From NCBI GenBank assembly GCA_951812775.1, contig OX638326.1:124001-188000 (forward strand): a stretch of DNA of 64,000 nt, given 5' to 3'. Below are positions 53,328-61,987 of this stretch, in pieces (position 1 is the first letter of the stretch; each line of letters begins with the position of its first letter). The translations under genes were made by a program, and so were the position numbers. The notes under the pieces are model-generated. The model searched no databases. It was given only the letters and a program-made list of their open reading frames with translations, and was not told the origin of the DNA. This DNA is from an uncultured Alphaproteobacteria bacterium. GTDB lineage: Bacteria > Pseudomonadota > Alphaproteobacteria > MPNO01 > UBA2964.

Positions 53328-54371
53328 ATGGCGTTATTAATCGACTCGCGCGATCTGGCCGGATTGATTTCCGTGGAAGACGCGGTAGAGGCCGTTCGCA
53401 AGGGGTTCACAGATCAAGGGAATGCTCCGTCCTTCAGTGCCCCAAAGACGCGCATTCAATATGAAGATCGTCGAATAACAGTCCATCTCGGAGGTTGTCC
53501 AACACTGCAAGTCTCGGGCATGTTCATCCACGCAGAACGATTCACGTTTAACGATAACGCGCAGCAATATAACGGTGCCGGCAGACGCGTTTATGTTGCC
53601 TATAATTCCGAAACCGCCGAGCTAAGGGCCATCATTGTCGGTTCCTTGCCGATCTATCCGTTCGATACGTTTGAAGAAAGTTTCGGAACGGAGACGTCGA
53701 TCACCAGTGCCGTGGGGACTGATCTCATCGCTCGACCTGAATGTAAGGTGCTTGGTTTATACGGTACGGGATTGCAGGCACGTCGACATCTCGTTGCAAT
53801 GAGTACCATAAGGCCAATTGAGGAGGTCAGAGTGTTTAGCCGTTCTGCGGAAAATCGTGAAAAATTTGTCGCGGAAATGAAAACCCATTGCGATCTGGAA
53901 ATTCGGGCGGTGGACGATCCGCAAGATGTCGCGACGGGCGCAGATTTAATCTGCTGCGCAACAAATACCAATGTTCCGGCATTGTATGGAGAATGGTTGT
54001 CGCCGGGACAACACGTGACGTCGATCGTGAATTCAACAAAAGGCGTCAAAGAACAAGCAGGATTAGCGAAAACCCGGCGGGAAATTGATGATGAGGTGGT
54101 ACGACGATCGGACGTGATCCTGGTGAATATCAGGGAACAGTCGATTGTCGAAGAGCATGGAGACCTTTTCGAACCGGTGGAACAGGGCATCACGAGTTGG
54201 GACGATATGGTCGAACTTGGAGAAATTTTGACCGGTAAAGTCAAAGGACGGACATCGGAAGATCAAATTACGTTGTTCAAACAGAATTCCGATCAAGGTG
54301 TTGGGTTTATGGGTCTCGCTGGGTTGGCATGCGATATCGCGGAAGCGAATGGAATTGGTATCGAAATCTGA
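53328..54371 (+). CDS. Ornithine cyclodeaminase family protein
   Basis: A 347-residue protein of the ornithine cyclodeaminase / mu-crystallin family. The NAD-binding loop is LGLYGTGLQARRHL near residue 144, and VISRSAENRE-like EVRVFSRSAENREKF follows. Members interconvert imino acids and amino acids or act as pyrroline carboxylate reductases. ATG at 53328 has AAGGAG upstream. It is 42 bp after the hydrolase gene and probably in the same operon. Confidence 0.9.
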   Translation: MALLIDSRDLAGLISVEDAVEAVRKGFTDQGNAPSFSAPKTRIQYEDRRITVHLGGCPTLQVSGMFIHAERFTFNDNAQQYNGAGRRVYVAYNSETAELRAIIVGSLPIYPFDTFEESFGTETSITSAVGTDLIARPECKVLGLYGTGLQARRHLVAMSTIRPIEEVRVFSRSAENREKFVAEMKTHCDLEIRAVDDPQDVATGADLICCATNTNVPALYGEWLSPGQHVTSIVNSTKGVKEQAGLAKTRREIDDEVVRRSDVILVNIREQSIVEEHGDLFEPVEQGITSWDDMVELGEILTGKVKGRTSEDQITLFKQNSDQGVGFMGLAGLACDIAEANGIGIEI

Positions 54372-54427
54372 AGACACAAGATTGTGAGTCCGCTTCTATC
54401 TGTGTCGGGAGTGCTTAAATCCCTGCC

Positions 54428-54985
54428 ATGAAGTATTTTTACCAAATTATCGTCGGGTCGCTGTTTCTCTTTTCGGTGCCAGCGTTGTCTTCAGAGCGCG
54501 GAGGCGTGGTCCTCGATGAGAGACTTAAACGCGTACTCGTTGAGTTGTCGGCTATTGACGGAAATCCGTTACCCCGGTCTGGTTTGGATGATCAGGTAAC
54601 CCTGATCTTCTTTTTTGCCAGCTGGTGTCCACCTTGTAATAAGGAGTTCAAACATCTCAACTATTTCAAATCGGCTTATTCAGGGAAGCCTCTAAAGATA
54701 TTAGCAATCAACTATTTTGAGGATCTTGGCGGATTCAAAGACAATGGTGAACGTCTGGAACGGTTTCTCTATCGGCATCGTCCCAAATTTCATGTCCTCA
54801 AGGGAAACGACACGATTGCGAAACAGTTTGAGGATGTCCAGCGTATCCCAACTGTTTTTATCTTCGATAAATCAGGCAAAAAGGCGTTTCATTTTATTCA
54901 TCGCTACAAAGCGAAAAAAATGAATCCATCAAAAAAAGAATTGGAAGCCGTGCTGAGTAAACTTCTTGGACCGCCTAACCGATAA
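54428..54985 (+). CDS. Periplasmic thioredoxin-like protein (TlpA type)
   Basis: A 185-residue exported thioredoxin-fold protein. Signal peptide MKYFYQIIVGSLFLFSVPALS, then the redox site FFASWCPPCNKEF with the CPPC pair and a later cis-Pro region RIPTVFIFDKSG. It would reduce disulfides in the periplasm, for example in cytochrome maturation. It overlaps the convergent CopD-like gene by 11 bp. Confidence 0.9.
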   Translation: MKYFYQIIVGSLFLFSVPALSSERGGVVLDERLKRVLVELSAIDGNPLPRSGLDDQVTLIFFFASWCPPCNKEFKHLNYFKSAYSGKPLKILAINYFEDLGGFKDNGERLERFLYRHRPKFHVLKGNDTIAKQFEDVQRIPTVFIFDKSGKKAFHFIHRYKAKKMNPSKKELEAVLSKLLGPPNR

Positions 54986-55430
54986 AACTCCCAAGAGCGC
55001 CCAACCCTATATTGATCAACCCAAGCCATAAGTTCGTCGTAACGATAATTCTAATCTGATTTAGGTTTTTGCCAGCTTCCGGCACATCATCATTTTCTAG
55101 GGACCTCTTGAACCGGTTATAGGGTGCAAACCAGAGGTGCAGAAAGAGGGCGATCATTACCCAGGCGATGCCGTGCATTACGTGATAGGGGATCGGCAGG
55201 TCTTTAAAACCGGAAAAAGCTTCGAAGACCATATAATATCCGGTCGCAGGCATGATGAGGACTGCCATCCACACCCATGGAAAGAATTTCTTGAATGCCC
55301 GTCCCCAGAGGGCGACCCGCTCAGGCGGTTCCATGGGACCGGCCGCCAATCGCATGACATAGACTGCAAAGAACATGCCGCCGACCCAAATAACTGCTGC
55401 TAAAAGATGAAGTGTTTCAGCTAAAGCCAT
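54975..55430 (-). CDS. CopD-family membrane protein
   Basis: A 151-residue protein with four membrane helices. The opening LHLLAAVIWVGGMFFAVYVM and the later YHVMHGIAWVMIALFLHLWF are typical of the CopD / DUF2269-like group, with His residues suited to haem or copper. It may be a haem-type or copper-related membrane protein; the exact role is not known. Confidence 0.82.
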   Translation of the reverse strand: MALAETLHLLAAVIWVGGMFFAVYVMRLAAGPMEPPERVALWGRAFKKFFPWVWMAVLIMPATGYYMVFEAFSGFKDLPIPYHVMHGIAWVMIALFLHLWFAPYNRFKRSLENDDVPEAGKNLNQIRIIVTTNLWLGLINIGLGALGSFIG

Positions 55431-55560
55431 GTCACGTGCTCCTTATCTGATTTAAGGCAATTTTGTCGGGCTTGATCACGGTAATTCGGTACTCTACGGT
55501 CCGCGCTTGATCTATTACGAGTAACGCTAACCCTGAAATCACGGAATCAAAAGCGAGCCG

Positions 55561-56400
55561 ATGAAGTTTACCGGAACTGATACTTACGTCACGACAGATG
55601 ATTTAAACATGGCGGTGAATGCCGCGATGACGCTTGAGCGTCCCCTTCTTATCAAGGGAGAGCCAGGAACGGGCAAAACCCTCTTGGCCATAGAGGTGGC
55701 TCAGTCTTTGGGGATGCCTTTGTTTGAGTGGCATATCAAGTCGACGACTAAAGCGCGCCATGGACTGTATGAGTATGACGCGGTGTCTCGATTGCGCGAT
55801 TCCCAGCTTGGGGTAGAAGGTGTCGCAGAGATTAGAAATTACATCGACAAAGGCCCCTTATGGCATGCCTTTGATTCAGATCAGCAATCTGTGGTGCTCA
55901 TTGATGAGATCGACAAGGCTGATATTGAATTTCCAAATGATCTTTTGCAGGAACTCGATCGAATGGAGTTTTCTGTCTATGAGACGCAGGAGACGATCCA
56001 GGCAAAACACCGGCCTTTAATGATCATCACCTCAAATAACGAAAAAGAACTCCCTGACGCTTTTCTACGTCGTTGTTTCTTTCATTACATTCAGTTTCCC
56101 GACAATGAGACGATGGAAAAAATTATCCATGTTCATTTCCCGGAGATTAAACAGGAGCTGCTTAAAGAAGCGCTTGATGTGTTTTATTCCTTACGAGATG
56201 TAAACGGGATTAAGAAGAAACCGTCGACGTCGGAATTGCTTGATTGGATTAAATTGCTTCTCGTCGAAGATATCGATGCGGACGCCATCAAGAGCGACTC
56301 TTCAAAGGCAATACCTCAGCTTTACGGGGCATTGCTTAAGAATGAGCAGGACGTCCATATGTTCGAACGGTTGGCATTTCTTTCGCGGCATCAGGGTTAA
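55561..56400 (+). CDS. MoxR-type AAA+ ATPase (CoxD-like)
   Basis: A 279-residue AAA+ ATPase. Walker A GEPGTGKTLLA near residue 37, Walker B VVLIDEIDKAD near residue 112, and sensor motif IITSNNEKELPDAFLRRCFFHY are visible. MoxR proteins work with VWA proteins as chaperones that insert metals or cofactors; CoxD does so for the Mo/Cu CO dehydrogenase. The VWA partner follows 14 bp downstream, which supports this pairing. Confidence 0.92.
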   Translation: MKFTGTDTYVTTDDLNMAVNAAMTLERPLLIKGEPGTGKTLLAIEVAQSLGMPLFEWHIKSTTKARHGLYEYDAVSRLRDSQLGVEGVAEIRNYIDKGPLWHAFDSDQQSVVLIDEIDKADIEFPNDLLQELDRMEFSVYETQETIQAKHRPLMIITSNNEKELPDAFLRRCFFHYIQFPDNETMEKIIHVHFPEIKQELLKEALDVFYSLRDVNGIKKKPSTSELLDWIKLLLVEDIDADAIKSDSSKAIPQLYGALLKNEQDVHMFERLAFLSRHQG

Positions 56401-56414
56401 AAGGCGCCAAATTT

Positions 56415-57626
56415 ATGTTCGTCGAATTTTTCTACGAGCTTCGCAATATGAAGGTTCCGGTAACCATTCGGGAATATCTCATGTTGCTTGAAGCGATGGA
56501 AAAAGGCGTTTGTGAAGCGAAGGTCGATGATTTTTATTATCTGGCACGGTCTGCTCTCGTAAAGGACGAACGAAACTTTGATCGCTTCGATCAGGCTTTT
56601 GGTTCTTACTTCCGAGGTCTCGAACGTAAAAGTGCCGAATTCTTTGATGACGCCATACCGGATTCATGGATGCGAGCATTGACCCAACGCGTGTTCTCAG
56701 AGGAAGAGTTGGAAAAGCTTGAGAAACTCGACTTCGATGAGCTTATGGAAGAATTACAAAAGCGGCTCGAAGAACAGGATAAACCGCATTCAGGTGGCAA
56801 CAAGTGGATCGGCACAGGGGGCACCTCGCCATTCGGACATTCGGGTATGAATCCCGCCGGTGTACGGATCGGTGGTGAGGGCGGTGGCGGCAGTGCAACC
56901 AAGGTTTGGAAGAAGAGAGAATTCCGCAATCTTACCGGTGAGGTAGAGATCGGAACACGAAATATTAAGGTCGCCCTTCGACGGCTTCGCAAGTTTGCCA
57001 GAGAGGGTGCTGAGGACGAGTTTGATCTGGATGAAACGATTTCCTCTACGGCACGGAATGCAGGTCTGCTTGATGTAAAAATGCGGCCAGAACGCCGCAA
57101 TCGGGTGAAGGTCCTCATGTTCATTGACGTTGGGGGCACGATGGACCTGCATGTGAAAGTCAGTGAAGAATTGTTTTCAGCGTCAAAAAGTGAATTCAAG
57201 CACCTTGAATATTTTTACTTTCATAATTTTCTGTATGAGCGGGTCTGGCGTGATAACCGTCGTGGGCGGAGTGAATTTGTGCCTACCTGGGAGGTTCTTA
57301 ATACCTACAGTTCCGACTATAAGGTCATTTTTGTTGGTGATGCCACGATGAGCCCCTATGAAGTGACGGAAGTCGGCGGTTCGGTCGAGCACTGGAATGA
57401 GGAGGCCGGTGCTGTCTGGTTCCAACGCCTGATGGAGCAATTCCCAGATTTGGTATGGCTCAACCCGGAAGCACCCGAAAGATGGCCGCAAACCATGTCG
57501 ACCCAATTGATTTATAAATTGCTTGGCGGTCGGATGTTCCCGATGACCCTTAATGGCTTGGATCGGGCAATGGATACACTTCGAAAACGCAACGCATCTG
57601 CACAGAACTCAATTAGGCCGCATTAG
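56415..57626 (+). CDS. VWA protein, CoxE-like, partner of MoxR ATPase
   Basis: A 403-residue protein. An N-terminal helical region with many charged residues leads to a von Willebrand A domain. The MIDAS motif is of the form MFIDVGGTMD, with Gly-Gly-Thr where canonical domains have D-x-S-x-S, as is usual for this subfamily. A glycine-rich linker (GTGGTSPFGHSGMNPAG) lies near residues 135-151. Together with the MoxR gene it forms a chaperone module that could mature a metal enzyme such as the molybdenum hydroxylase encoded in this window, which is inference. Confidence 0.88.
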   Translation: MFVEFFYELRNMKVPVTIREYLMLLEAMEKGVCEAKVDDFYYLARSALVKDERNFDRFDQAFGSYFRGLERKSAEFFDDAIPDSWMRALTQRVFSEEELEKLEKLDFDELMEELQKRLEEQDKPHSGGNKWIGTGGTSPFGHSGMNPAGVRIGGEGGGGSATKVWKKREFRNLTGEVEIGTRNIKVALRRLRKFAREGAEDEFDLDETISSTARNAGLLDVKMRPERRNRVKVLMFIDVGGTMDLHVKVSEELFSASKSEFKHLEYFYFHNFLYERVWRDNRRGRSEFVPTWEVLNTYSSDYKVIFVGDATMSPYEVTEVGGSVEHWNEEAGAVWFQRLMEQFPDLVWLNPEAPERWPQTMSTQLIYKLLGGRMFPMTLNGLDRAMDTLRKRNASAQNSIRPH

Positions 57627-57638
57627 AGAGGCATGAAG

Positions 57639-58013
57639 ATGCCGATTATTCAAAACGATGAAGTTGATGAATTCGCACTTCATGATGATGCAACCTACCG
57701 CACGCTGGTTGGGGATGATGACGGCTCAACGCCTATTAGACTAGGACTTCAGGTGTCGCCGTCAGGCTTTAACACCGGCGTTCACTGGCATCCCTATATG
57801 GAAATTGTGATTGTTTTAGAAGGCGAGGGTGAAGCCTGGATAGAGGGTGAGGGCGAGATCACTTCAGTAGGACCCGGGACAACGATGGTTTTTCCGCCGG
57901 AAGTTAAACACTGGTTTGGGGTGACCGGCAAAGAGCCGATGAAGACCTATGGTATTCACGCATCGCCGGATCGGGTGGTGGAACGTATGCCTGGAGATAA
58001 AACGGGCGGTTAA
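57639..58013 (+). CDS. Single-domain cupin protein
   Basis: A 124-residue cupin. Motif 1 is GVHWHPYMEIVIVLEGEGEAWIEG with its His and Glu ligands, motif 2 is TTMVFPPEVKHWFGV. The ATG at 57639 is preferred because GAGAGG is seven bases upstream, while that at 57633 is only one base away. Its stop TAA shares bases with the end of the convergent Sel1-like gene. Function unknown. Confidence 0.85.
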   Translation: MPIIQNDEVDEFALHDDATYRTLVGDDDGSTPIRLGLQVSPSGFNTGVHWHPYMEIVIVLEGEGEAWIEGEGEITSVGPGTTMVFPPEVKHWFGVTGKEPMKTYGIHASPDRVVERMPGDKTGG

Positions 58014-58410
58014 CGCGCTTTCTTGGTTTTCCATTCTTGCACCAGAAATCACCTATGGATTTTTTGGACGGAGATAGTTCGGCTGTCACGTGTTTCAGCA
58101 GGGCTTTGCTGAGTGGATAGGTGGGCGCCGAAAGCTTCAGCCAAACATAGGCTTTCAGCATGTTGCGCGGCATTCCCTTGCCTTTGGCGTTGTACAGTCC
58201 GAGCATAAATTGTGCGCTACTATCACCACGTTTTGCGGCCTCTCGCCAAATGGTCACAGCGACCGATGGCTCGCTAGGTTTGGTAGCAACGTTTTGGATA
58301 TGGCTGTTCTGAAACCCAGATTCTTGTACGTTCGCAGTAGGTACAATAGCGGTAGCCAAAAGAGCGAACGTCATCAAAAGCGCGATGAGAAAAGGTTTCA
58401 ACTGGGTCAT
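58010..58410 (-). pseudogene. Secreted Sel1-like protein with a frameshift near its C-terminus
   Basis: The frame from 58410 encodes a signal peptide (FLIALLMTFALLATAIV) and one Sel1-type repeat (WREAAKRGDSSAQFMLGLY, then KAYVWLKLSAP). It then runs out of register and, read straight, continues about 110 bp into the convergent cupin gene to 57904. A shift of one base near 58041-58046 restores the expected ending LVQEWKTKKAR and a TAA at 58012-58010, exactly where the cupin gene also stops. The natural gene therefore most likely ends at 58010. Sel1 proteins often mediate protein contacts. Confidence 0.65.
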
Positions 58411-58677
58411 TTTGCTACCGAATGTCTATATAGTTAATGTTGGTTAAGGACACGCAAGAACCATGCCAACTATACAAAAGACCAATAAAACAATGGTTTA
58501 CGAATATAGTTACGGTGGGAAACCGCAGAATAAGTCAACATTTCTGACTTTTTGTGATCTGAATTCGCAAATTTGGACGAAATCCACTGTTTCAAGAGGA
58601 TAAACGAAGACAGCTTCAGCGTTCGTTAAAGCGGCGCAAACCGTTCAGGAAACAGAGAGGGCAGAAGGCCCTGACTT
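58411..58677. other. Intergenic stretch without recognisable gene
   Basis: This 267-base stretch between the Sel1-like and haaO genes is AT-rich in its first part. I see no open frame with a start signal, no tRNA and no clear terminator. It probably holds the promoter of the Sel1-like gene. Confidence 0.5.
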
Positions 58678-59205
58678 TTACTTTGCCATCAGTTTCTGCG
58701 GGTGTGGATGGCTGCAGTTCTTACAGTTTTCTGCGGCAATAGAGCCGTAATACTCTTGAAAAACTGGGGGCAGGTCTTCGACAATGCTATCCACGCGGAC
58801 TTCCCGTCGCCAAACCTTGTGACCGCAATTTTCGCAATACCATTCGAAAGCATCCATGACCCCAGGGGGACGAATGCGTTCAACGACCATACCAATACTT
58901 TCGGGGTCCGGTCTTTGTGGGGAATGCGGCATATGCGGCGGGATAAGCATTATACTGCCTTCGTTGATGGGTTTGTCGCGGAGTTCGCCATCTTCAACGA
59001 CCTTGAGAACCATATTTCCTTTTAACTGATAGAAGAATTCTTCGTAGGGATCATCGTGATAATCAGTCCGGATGTTTGGTCCACCAACGATTTGAACGAT
59101 AAAATCATCTTCTGCGAAAATTGTCTGGTTTAGAACAGGCGGCCTGAGGAGATGACGGTTATCTTCGACCCACTGCATGAGATTGAAAGAAGCAACACCG
59201 GCCAT
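58678..59205 (-). CDS. 3-hydroxyanthranilate 3,4-dioxygenase
   Basis: A 175-residue cupin dioxygenase of the NbaC/HaaO type. The active-site region NIRTDYHDDPYEEFFYQLKG supplies the His-Glu pair, followed by PPHMPHSPQRPDPESIG with the second His. The C-terminal end carries the rubredoxin-like metal site CENC and CKNC found in bacterial enzymes. It opens the ring of 3-hydroxyanthranilate in tryptophan or nitrobenzoate degradation. No other kynurenine-pathway gene lies adjacent, unless the FAH-like fragment belongs to it. Confidence 0.94.
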   Translation of the reverse strand: MAGVASFNLMQWVEDNRHLLRPPVLNQTIFAEDDFIVQIVGGPNIRTDYHDDPYEEFFYQLKGNMVLKVVEDGELRDKPINEGSIMLIPPHMPHSPQRPDPESIGMVVERIRPPGVMDAFEWYCENCGHKVWRREVRVDSIVEDLPPVFQEYYGSIAAENCKNCSHPHPQKLMAK

Positions 59206-59223
59206 TCTGTTCTCCTCTTCTGA

Positions 59224-59562
59224 CTATATCGAATAAAAGAAATCGTCAGGTAGATGGTCTAACACGCTTTCCAGCGTACGGCCCGTGACAATGTTCTCTC
59301 CGGTTCTCTGGCTTACCAGGGTGTATTGAGCGTCGCTGTGTCGTTCAACGCGATAGGCGGAATAGGGGGTACGACCCCGAGAGCCCGAATATAACAAAAT
59401 CTGATCGAGCCCTGGTTCGGTATGGCGTTGATACCGAAACCAGCGATAACACAGGCGCTGTTTTTCACCCAATGCCTTAATCGTATCGATGTCGTCTTTG
59501 GAGAACGCGAAAAGATCCAGTTCAACCAGATTGTCTACTTGCTGTTCTTGGGGAGTGCTCAT
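59224..59562 (-). CDS. Small soluble protein of unknown function
   Basis: A 112-residue protein with a central segment RWFRYQRHTEPGLDQILLYSG and VERHSDAQYTLVSQRTGE, likely a compact alpha/beta domain. No family recognised. It lies between haaO and the GlcG-like gene with spacings of 18 bp each, all on the minus strand, so it probably belongs to one operon with them. Confidence 0.65.
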   Translation of the reverse strand: MSTPQEQQVDNLVELDLFAFSKDDIDTIKALGEKQRLCYRWFRYQRHTEPGLDQILLYSGSRGRTPYSAYRVERHSDAQYTLVSQRTGENIVTGRTLESVLDHLPDDFFYSI

Positions 59563-59580
59563 CGAACCAAACCGGGTTGG

Positions 59581-60009
59581 TTAAATGACCGCGACAAGAC
59601 CAGCGGCTTCAATACCGGCGATAACACAGGCTTCATCATTTGCGCCAGTATCACCACTCGCACCAACGGCGCCAATGATATCGCCATCCTGATTTTGTAC
59701 GAGCACGCCACCAGGGCTGGTCAAAATTCTGCCGCCGCTAAGATCTGATAGAGCGCTGAAGAAACTTGGATTTCCGGCAGCTCTTTCTCCCAGGGTTCGG
59801 GTGGAGGTCCCCATGCCCAATGAACCCCAGGCTTTACCGGAAGCGATATCGCCGCGGAGTAGGGATGATTTGTCTTCGCGTTTAAAGGCGACCAAATGGC
59901 CACCGGCATCCAGAACGGCAAAGGTCAGAGGTTTTAGCTCCATCTCACGGCCTTTCGCGAGAGCCGCATCAACAATTGTGGAAGCCTGTTCGAGAGTAAT
60001 GTTGGACAT
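59581..60009 (-). CDS. GlcG/HbpS family protein (second paralogue)
   Basis: A 142-residue DUF336 protein. Typical features are ITLEQASTIVDAALAKG, VLDAGGHLVAFKREDKSS, TLGERAAGNPSFFSAL and GGVLVQNQDGDIIGAVGASG. ATG at 60009 is preceded by GGAGACATCACG; other in-frame starts at 60036 and 60300 lack support. It shares the family of 12460-12927 but retains the glycine-rich loop better. Role in binding haem or a glycolate-related acid is not established. Confidence 0.88.
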   Translation of the reverse strand: MSNITLEQASTIVDAALAKGREMELKPLTFAVLDAGGHLVAFKREDKSSLLRGDIASGKAWGSLGMGTSTRTLGERAAGNPSFFSALSDLSGGRILTSPGGVLVQNQDGDIIGAVGASGDTGANDEACVIAGIEAAGLVAVI

Positions 60010-60126
60010 CGTGATGTCTCCGTATTTCTTTTGGTCTGACATTGAGTGTGCAGACCCTTGATGAAACAATCCTGCCAGAAAAGTTTTAGACTCGAAACAG
60101 CGAGAAATTGGCAGAGGAGAAATCAA

Positions 60127-61983
60127 ATGGCGGACTTCAAACTCCTGAATTATGCGGGCGTCGCCGGTGAGGCCAGACCTGGTATTCTCGTAGGTGATGA
60201 TCAGATCGTTGATCTGGAGCAGGCAACCGGAGGAGAAGGGTGGGCACGCACGAATATTGATGTCCTCAATAATTGGGAGACTTCTTGCTCGGCGCTTCAT
60301 GCAATCGCCGACAATCCCGGGGAAACACGTCCTCTTGCTGATGTTCAGCTCAGGGCACCGCTATTGTTTCCGCCAGCCATTTCCTCCAGTTCAGGTGCTC
60401 ACGCTGCGTTTATTAACGTGGGACGGGCTGGTTCAAACACCAATACCTTAAATGTAAGCGGTGCTTCTACAATTTCCATCACGAATAGTGGTGGTGGGAG
60501 CGCGGGCATGAGTGTTGGGCGTAATGGTTCAATCGGCGTGGTCAATTTGGATAGGGCTGGATCAAGCATACCCCTCCAGGATTTTCTAAATGTGGGCCGC
60601 GACAGCGGTGGCGACGGTACAATAAATGTGGGGAACGGTGCCGTACTAAGCAATACAGCTGGCAGTGGTATGACACGGGTCGGCCGCAGCGGCGGTGTTG
60701 GAGAAATCAATGTGCGCACCGGCTCGACCTTCAATAGCAACAATTTAAGACTTGGAAATGACACCGGGTCCCAGGGAACCGTGAATGTAAATGGCGGATC
60801 AACTGTTGCGGTTACTGAGTTCCTTCAAGTAGGTCGTGAAAGTGCCGGTACCCTGAACATTGGGGATGACCTCAGTACTGGAACTGTCGAGAACAGCGGT
60901 ACGGTAAATGCCCAGACCGGAATTGTTGGGCATGACACAGGTTCGAATGGTGTTCTGAATGTTAATGGCGCAAGCGCGAGTCTTAATCTCAGCAGCCTAG
61001 ATACATCGGGGAATGGAGCGGTGTTACTGGTTGGACGGGTTGGAACCGGCACAGCAAACGTAACAAACGGTGGAACAGTATCAGTAAGTTCAGGTGCCGT
61101 ACCAACAGGATTGGACGGCGGTCTTTTGGTCGGCGGTTCAGCTAGTAACCCAGCTACAACCGGCAATGGTACCTTGAATGTTGATGGGGCCGGTTCGACT
61201 GTTACCCTGAGCGATGGTTTCACGCAGGTAGGTCGGCAGGGGATCGGTAGCCTAAATATCACAAATGGCGGTGTTCTTGATGCATCAGCACAGACTGCAG
61301 CCGTCGTCGGACGGAAAACCGGTAGTACTGGTACCGTCAATATAAATGGCGTTGGCTCTACCTGGTTTGCCGCTGCTGATCTCTTTGTTGGCACCGATGC
61401 CAGCCTTGGCACGGCGACGCCAACCGGACCTGGTGGGACAGGTTTCGTCTCTGTCGGTAATGGCGGTACGCTGACGGCGACGAATGTTTATATCGGAGCG
61501 TCGGGTACGCTTACCGGGTCAGGTGGCACGATTAATGGTGATGTAACTGTCGATGGTGGTCTGTTCGCACCGGGTGCTTCCCCGGGAACAATGACGATCA
61601 ATGGCGATTTGAACATCAGCACCGGTGTTTTGCAGCTTGAAACAGAAGGTGGCATCGCCGACAACATCATAGTTAGTGGTAATGTAAATATTGGCGGGGA
61701 TGTCGTTCTCGAACTGTACTTCGACAACATTCCGGCAGTTATCGATATCGCGGACTTCTTTGGCGCGTCCGATCCCGTCTTTGGTGCTGGCTTTGATGCT
61801 TCCGATATTATGGTCTTTACAAGCGTCGTTGGTAACGTGGGTCTGTCCATCGATGTTACCTTCGGCGGAACAACGCAATCATTCTCCGCTGATTTTGGAA
61901 CAACGGTTTCTGAACCAAGTACATTGATTATATTCGCATTCGGAGTAGCTGGCGCGATGTTGCGACGCCGCAAACGGATTTGA
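60127..61983 (+). CDS. Chimera: FAH-family N-terminus joined to a PEP-CTERM repeat protein
   Basis: A 618-codon frame made of two unrelated parts. Residues 1-85 (MADFKLLNYAGVAGEARPG, VQLRAPLLFPPAI) are the N-terminal domain of a fumarylacetoacetate hydrolase family enzyme, a cytosolic protein, and AGAGGAG precedes the ATG. From about nucleotide 60382 the protein becomes a series of VGR.G.G..NV...G repeats, like the T5SS/PEP-CTERM-associated repeats, and ends with a PEP-CTERM sorting signal (SEPSTLIIFAFGVAG then MLRRRKR). The surface part lacks its signal peptide, and the FAH part lacks its catalytic C-terminal domain. The fusion is in frame, but neither half could work normally. It may be a deletion junction or an assembly artefact. 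Confidence 0.8.
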   Translation: MADFKLLNYAGVAGEARPGILVGDDQIVDLEQATGGEGWARTNIDVLNNWETSCSALHAIADNPGETRPLADVQLRAPLLFPPAISSSSGAHAAFINVGRAGSNTNTLNVSGASTISITNSGGGSAGMSVGRNGSIGVVNLDRAGSSIPLQDFLNVGRDSGGDGTINVGNGAVLSNTAGSGMTRVGRSGGVGEINVRTGSTFNSNNLRLGNDTGSQGTVNVNGGSTVAVTEFLQVGRESAGTLNIGDDLSTGTVENSGTVNAQTGIVGHDTGSNGVLNVNGASASLNLSSLDTSGNGAVLLVGRVGTGTANVTNGGTVSVSSGAVPTGLDGGLLVGGSASNPATTGNGTLNVDGAGSTVTLSDGFTQVGRQGIGSLNITNGGVLDASAQTAAVVGRKTGSTGTVNINGVGSTWFAAADLFVGTDASLGTATPTGPGGTGFVSVGNGGTLTATNVYIGASGTLTGSGGTINGDVTVDGGLFAPGASPGTMTINGDLNISTGVLQLETEGGIADNIIVSGNVNIGGDVVLELYFDNIPAVIDIADFFGASDPVFGAGFDASDIMVFTSVVGNVGLSIDVTFGGTTQSFSADFGTTVSEPSTLIIFAFGVAGAMLRRRKRI

Positions 61984-61987
61984 TAAT

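Noticed and set aside
57904..58010. Extension of the Sel1-like protein into the cupin gene
   Set aside because: The sequence there is the reverse complement of conserved cupin codons; the natural end is in the neighbouring frame.
60399..61412. Long Pro/Thr-rich open frames opposite the PEP-CTERM repeats
   Set aside because: They mirror the Gly/Asn/Thr-rich repeats of the plus strand and have no start signals.
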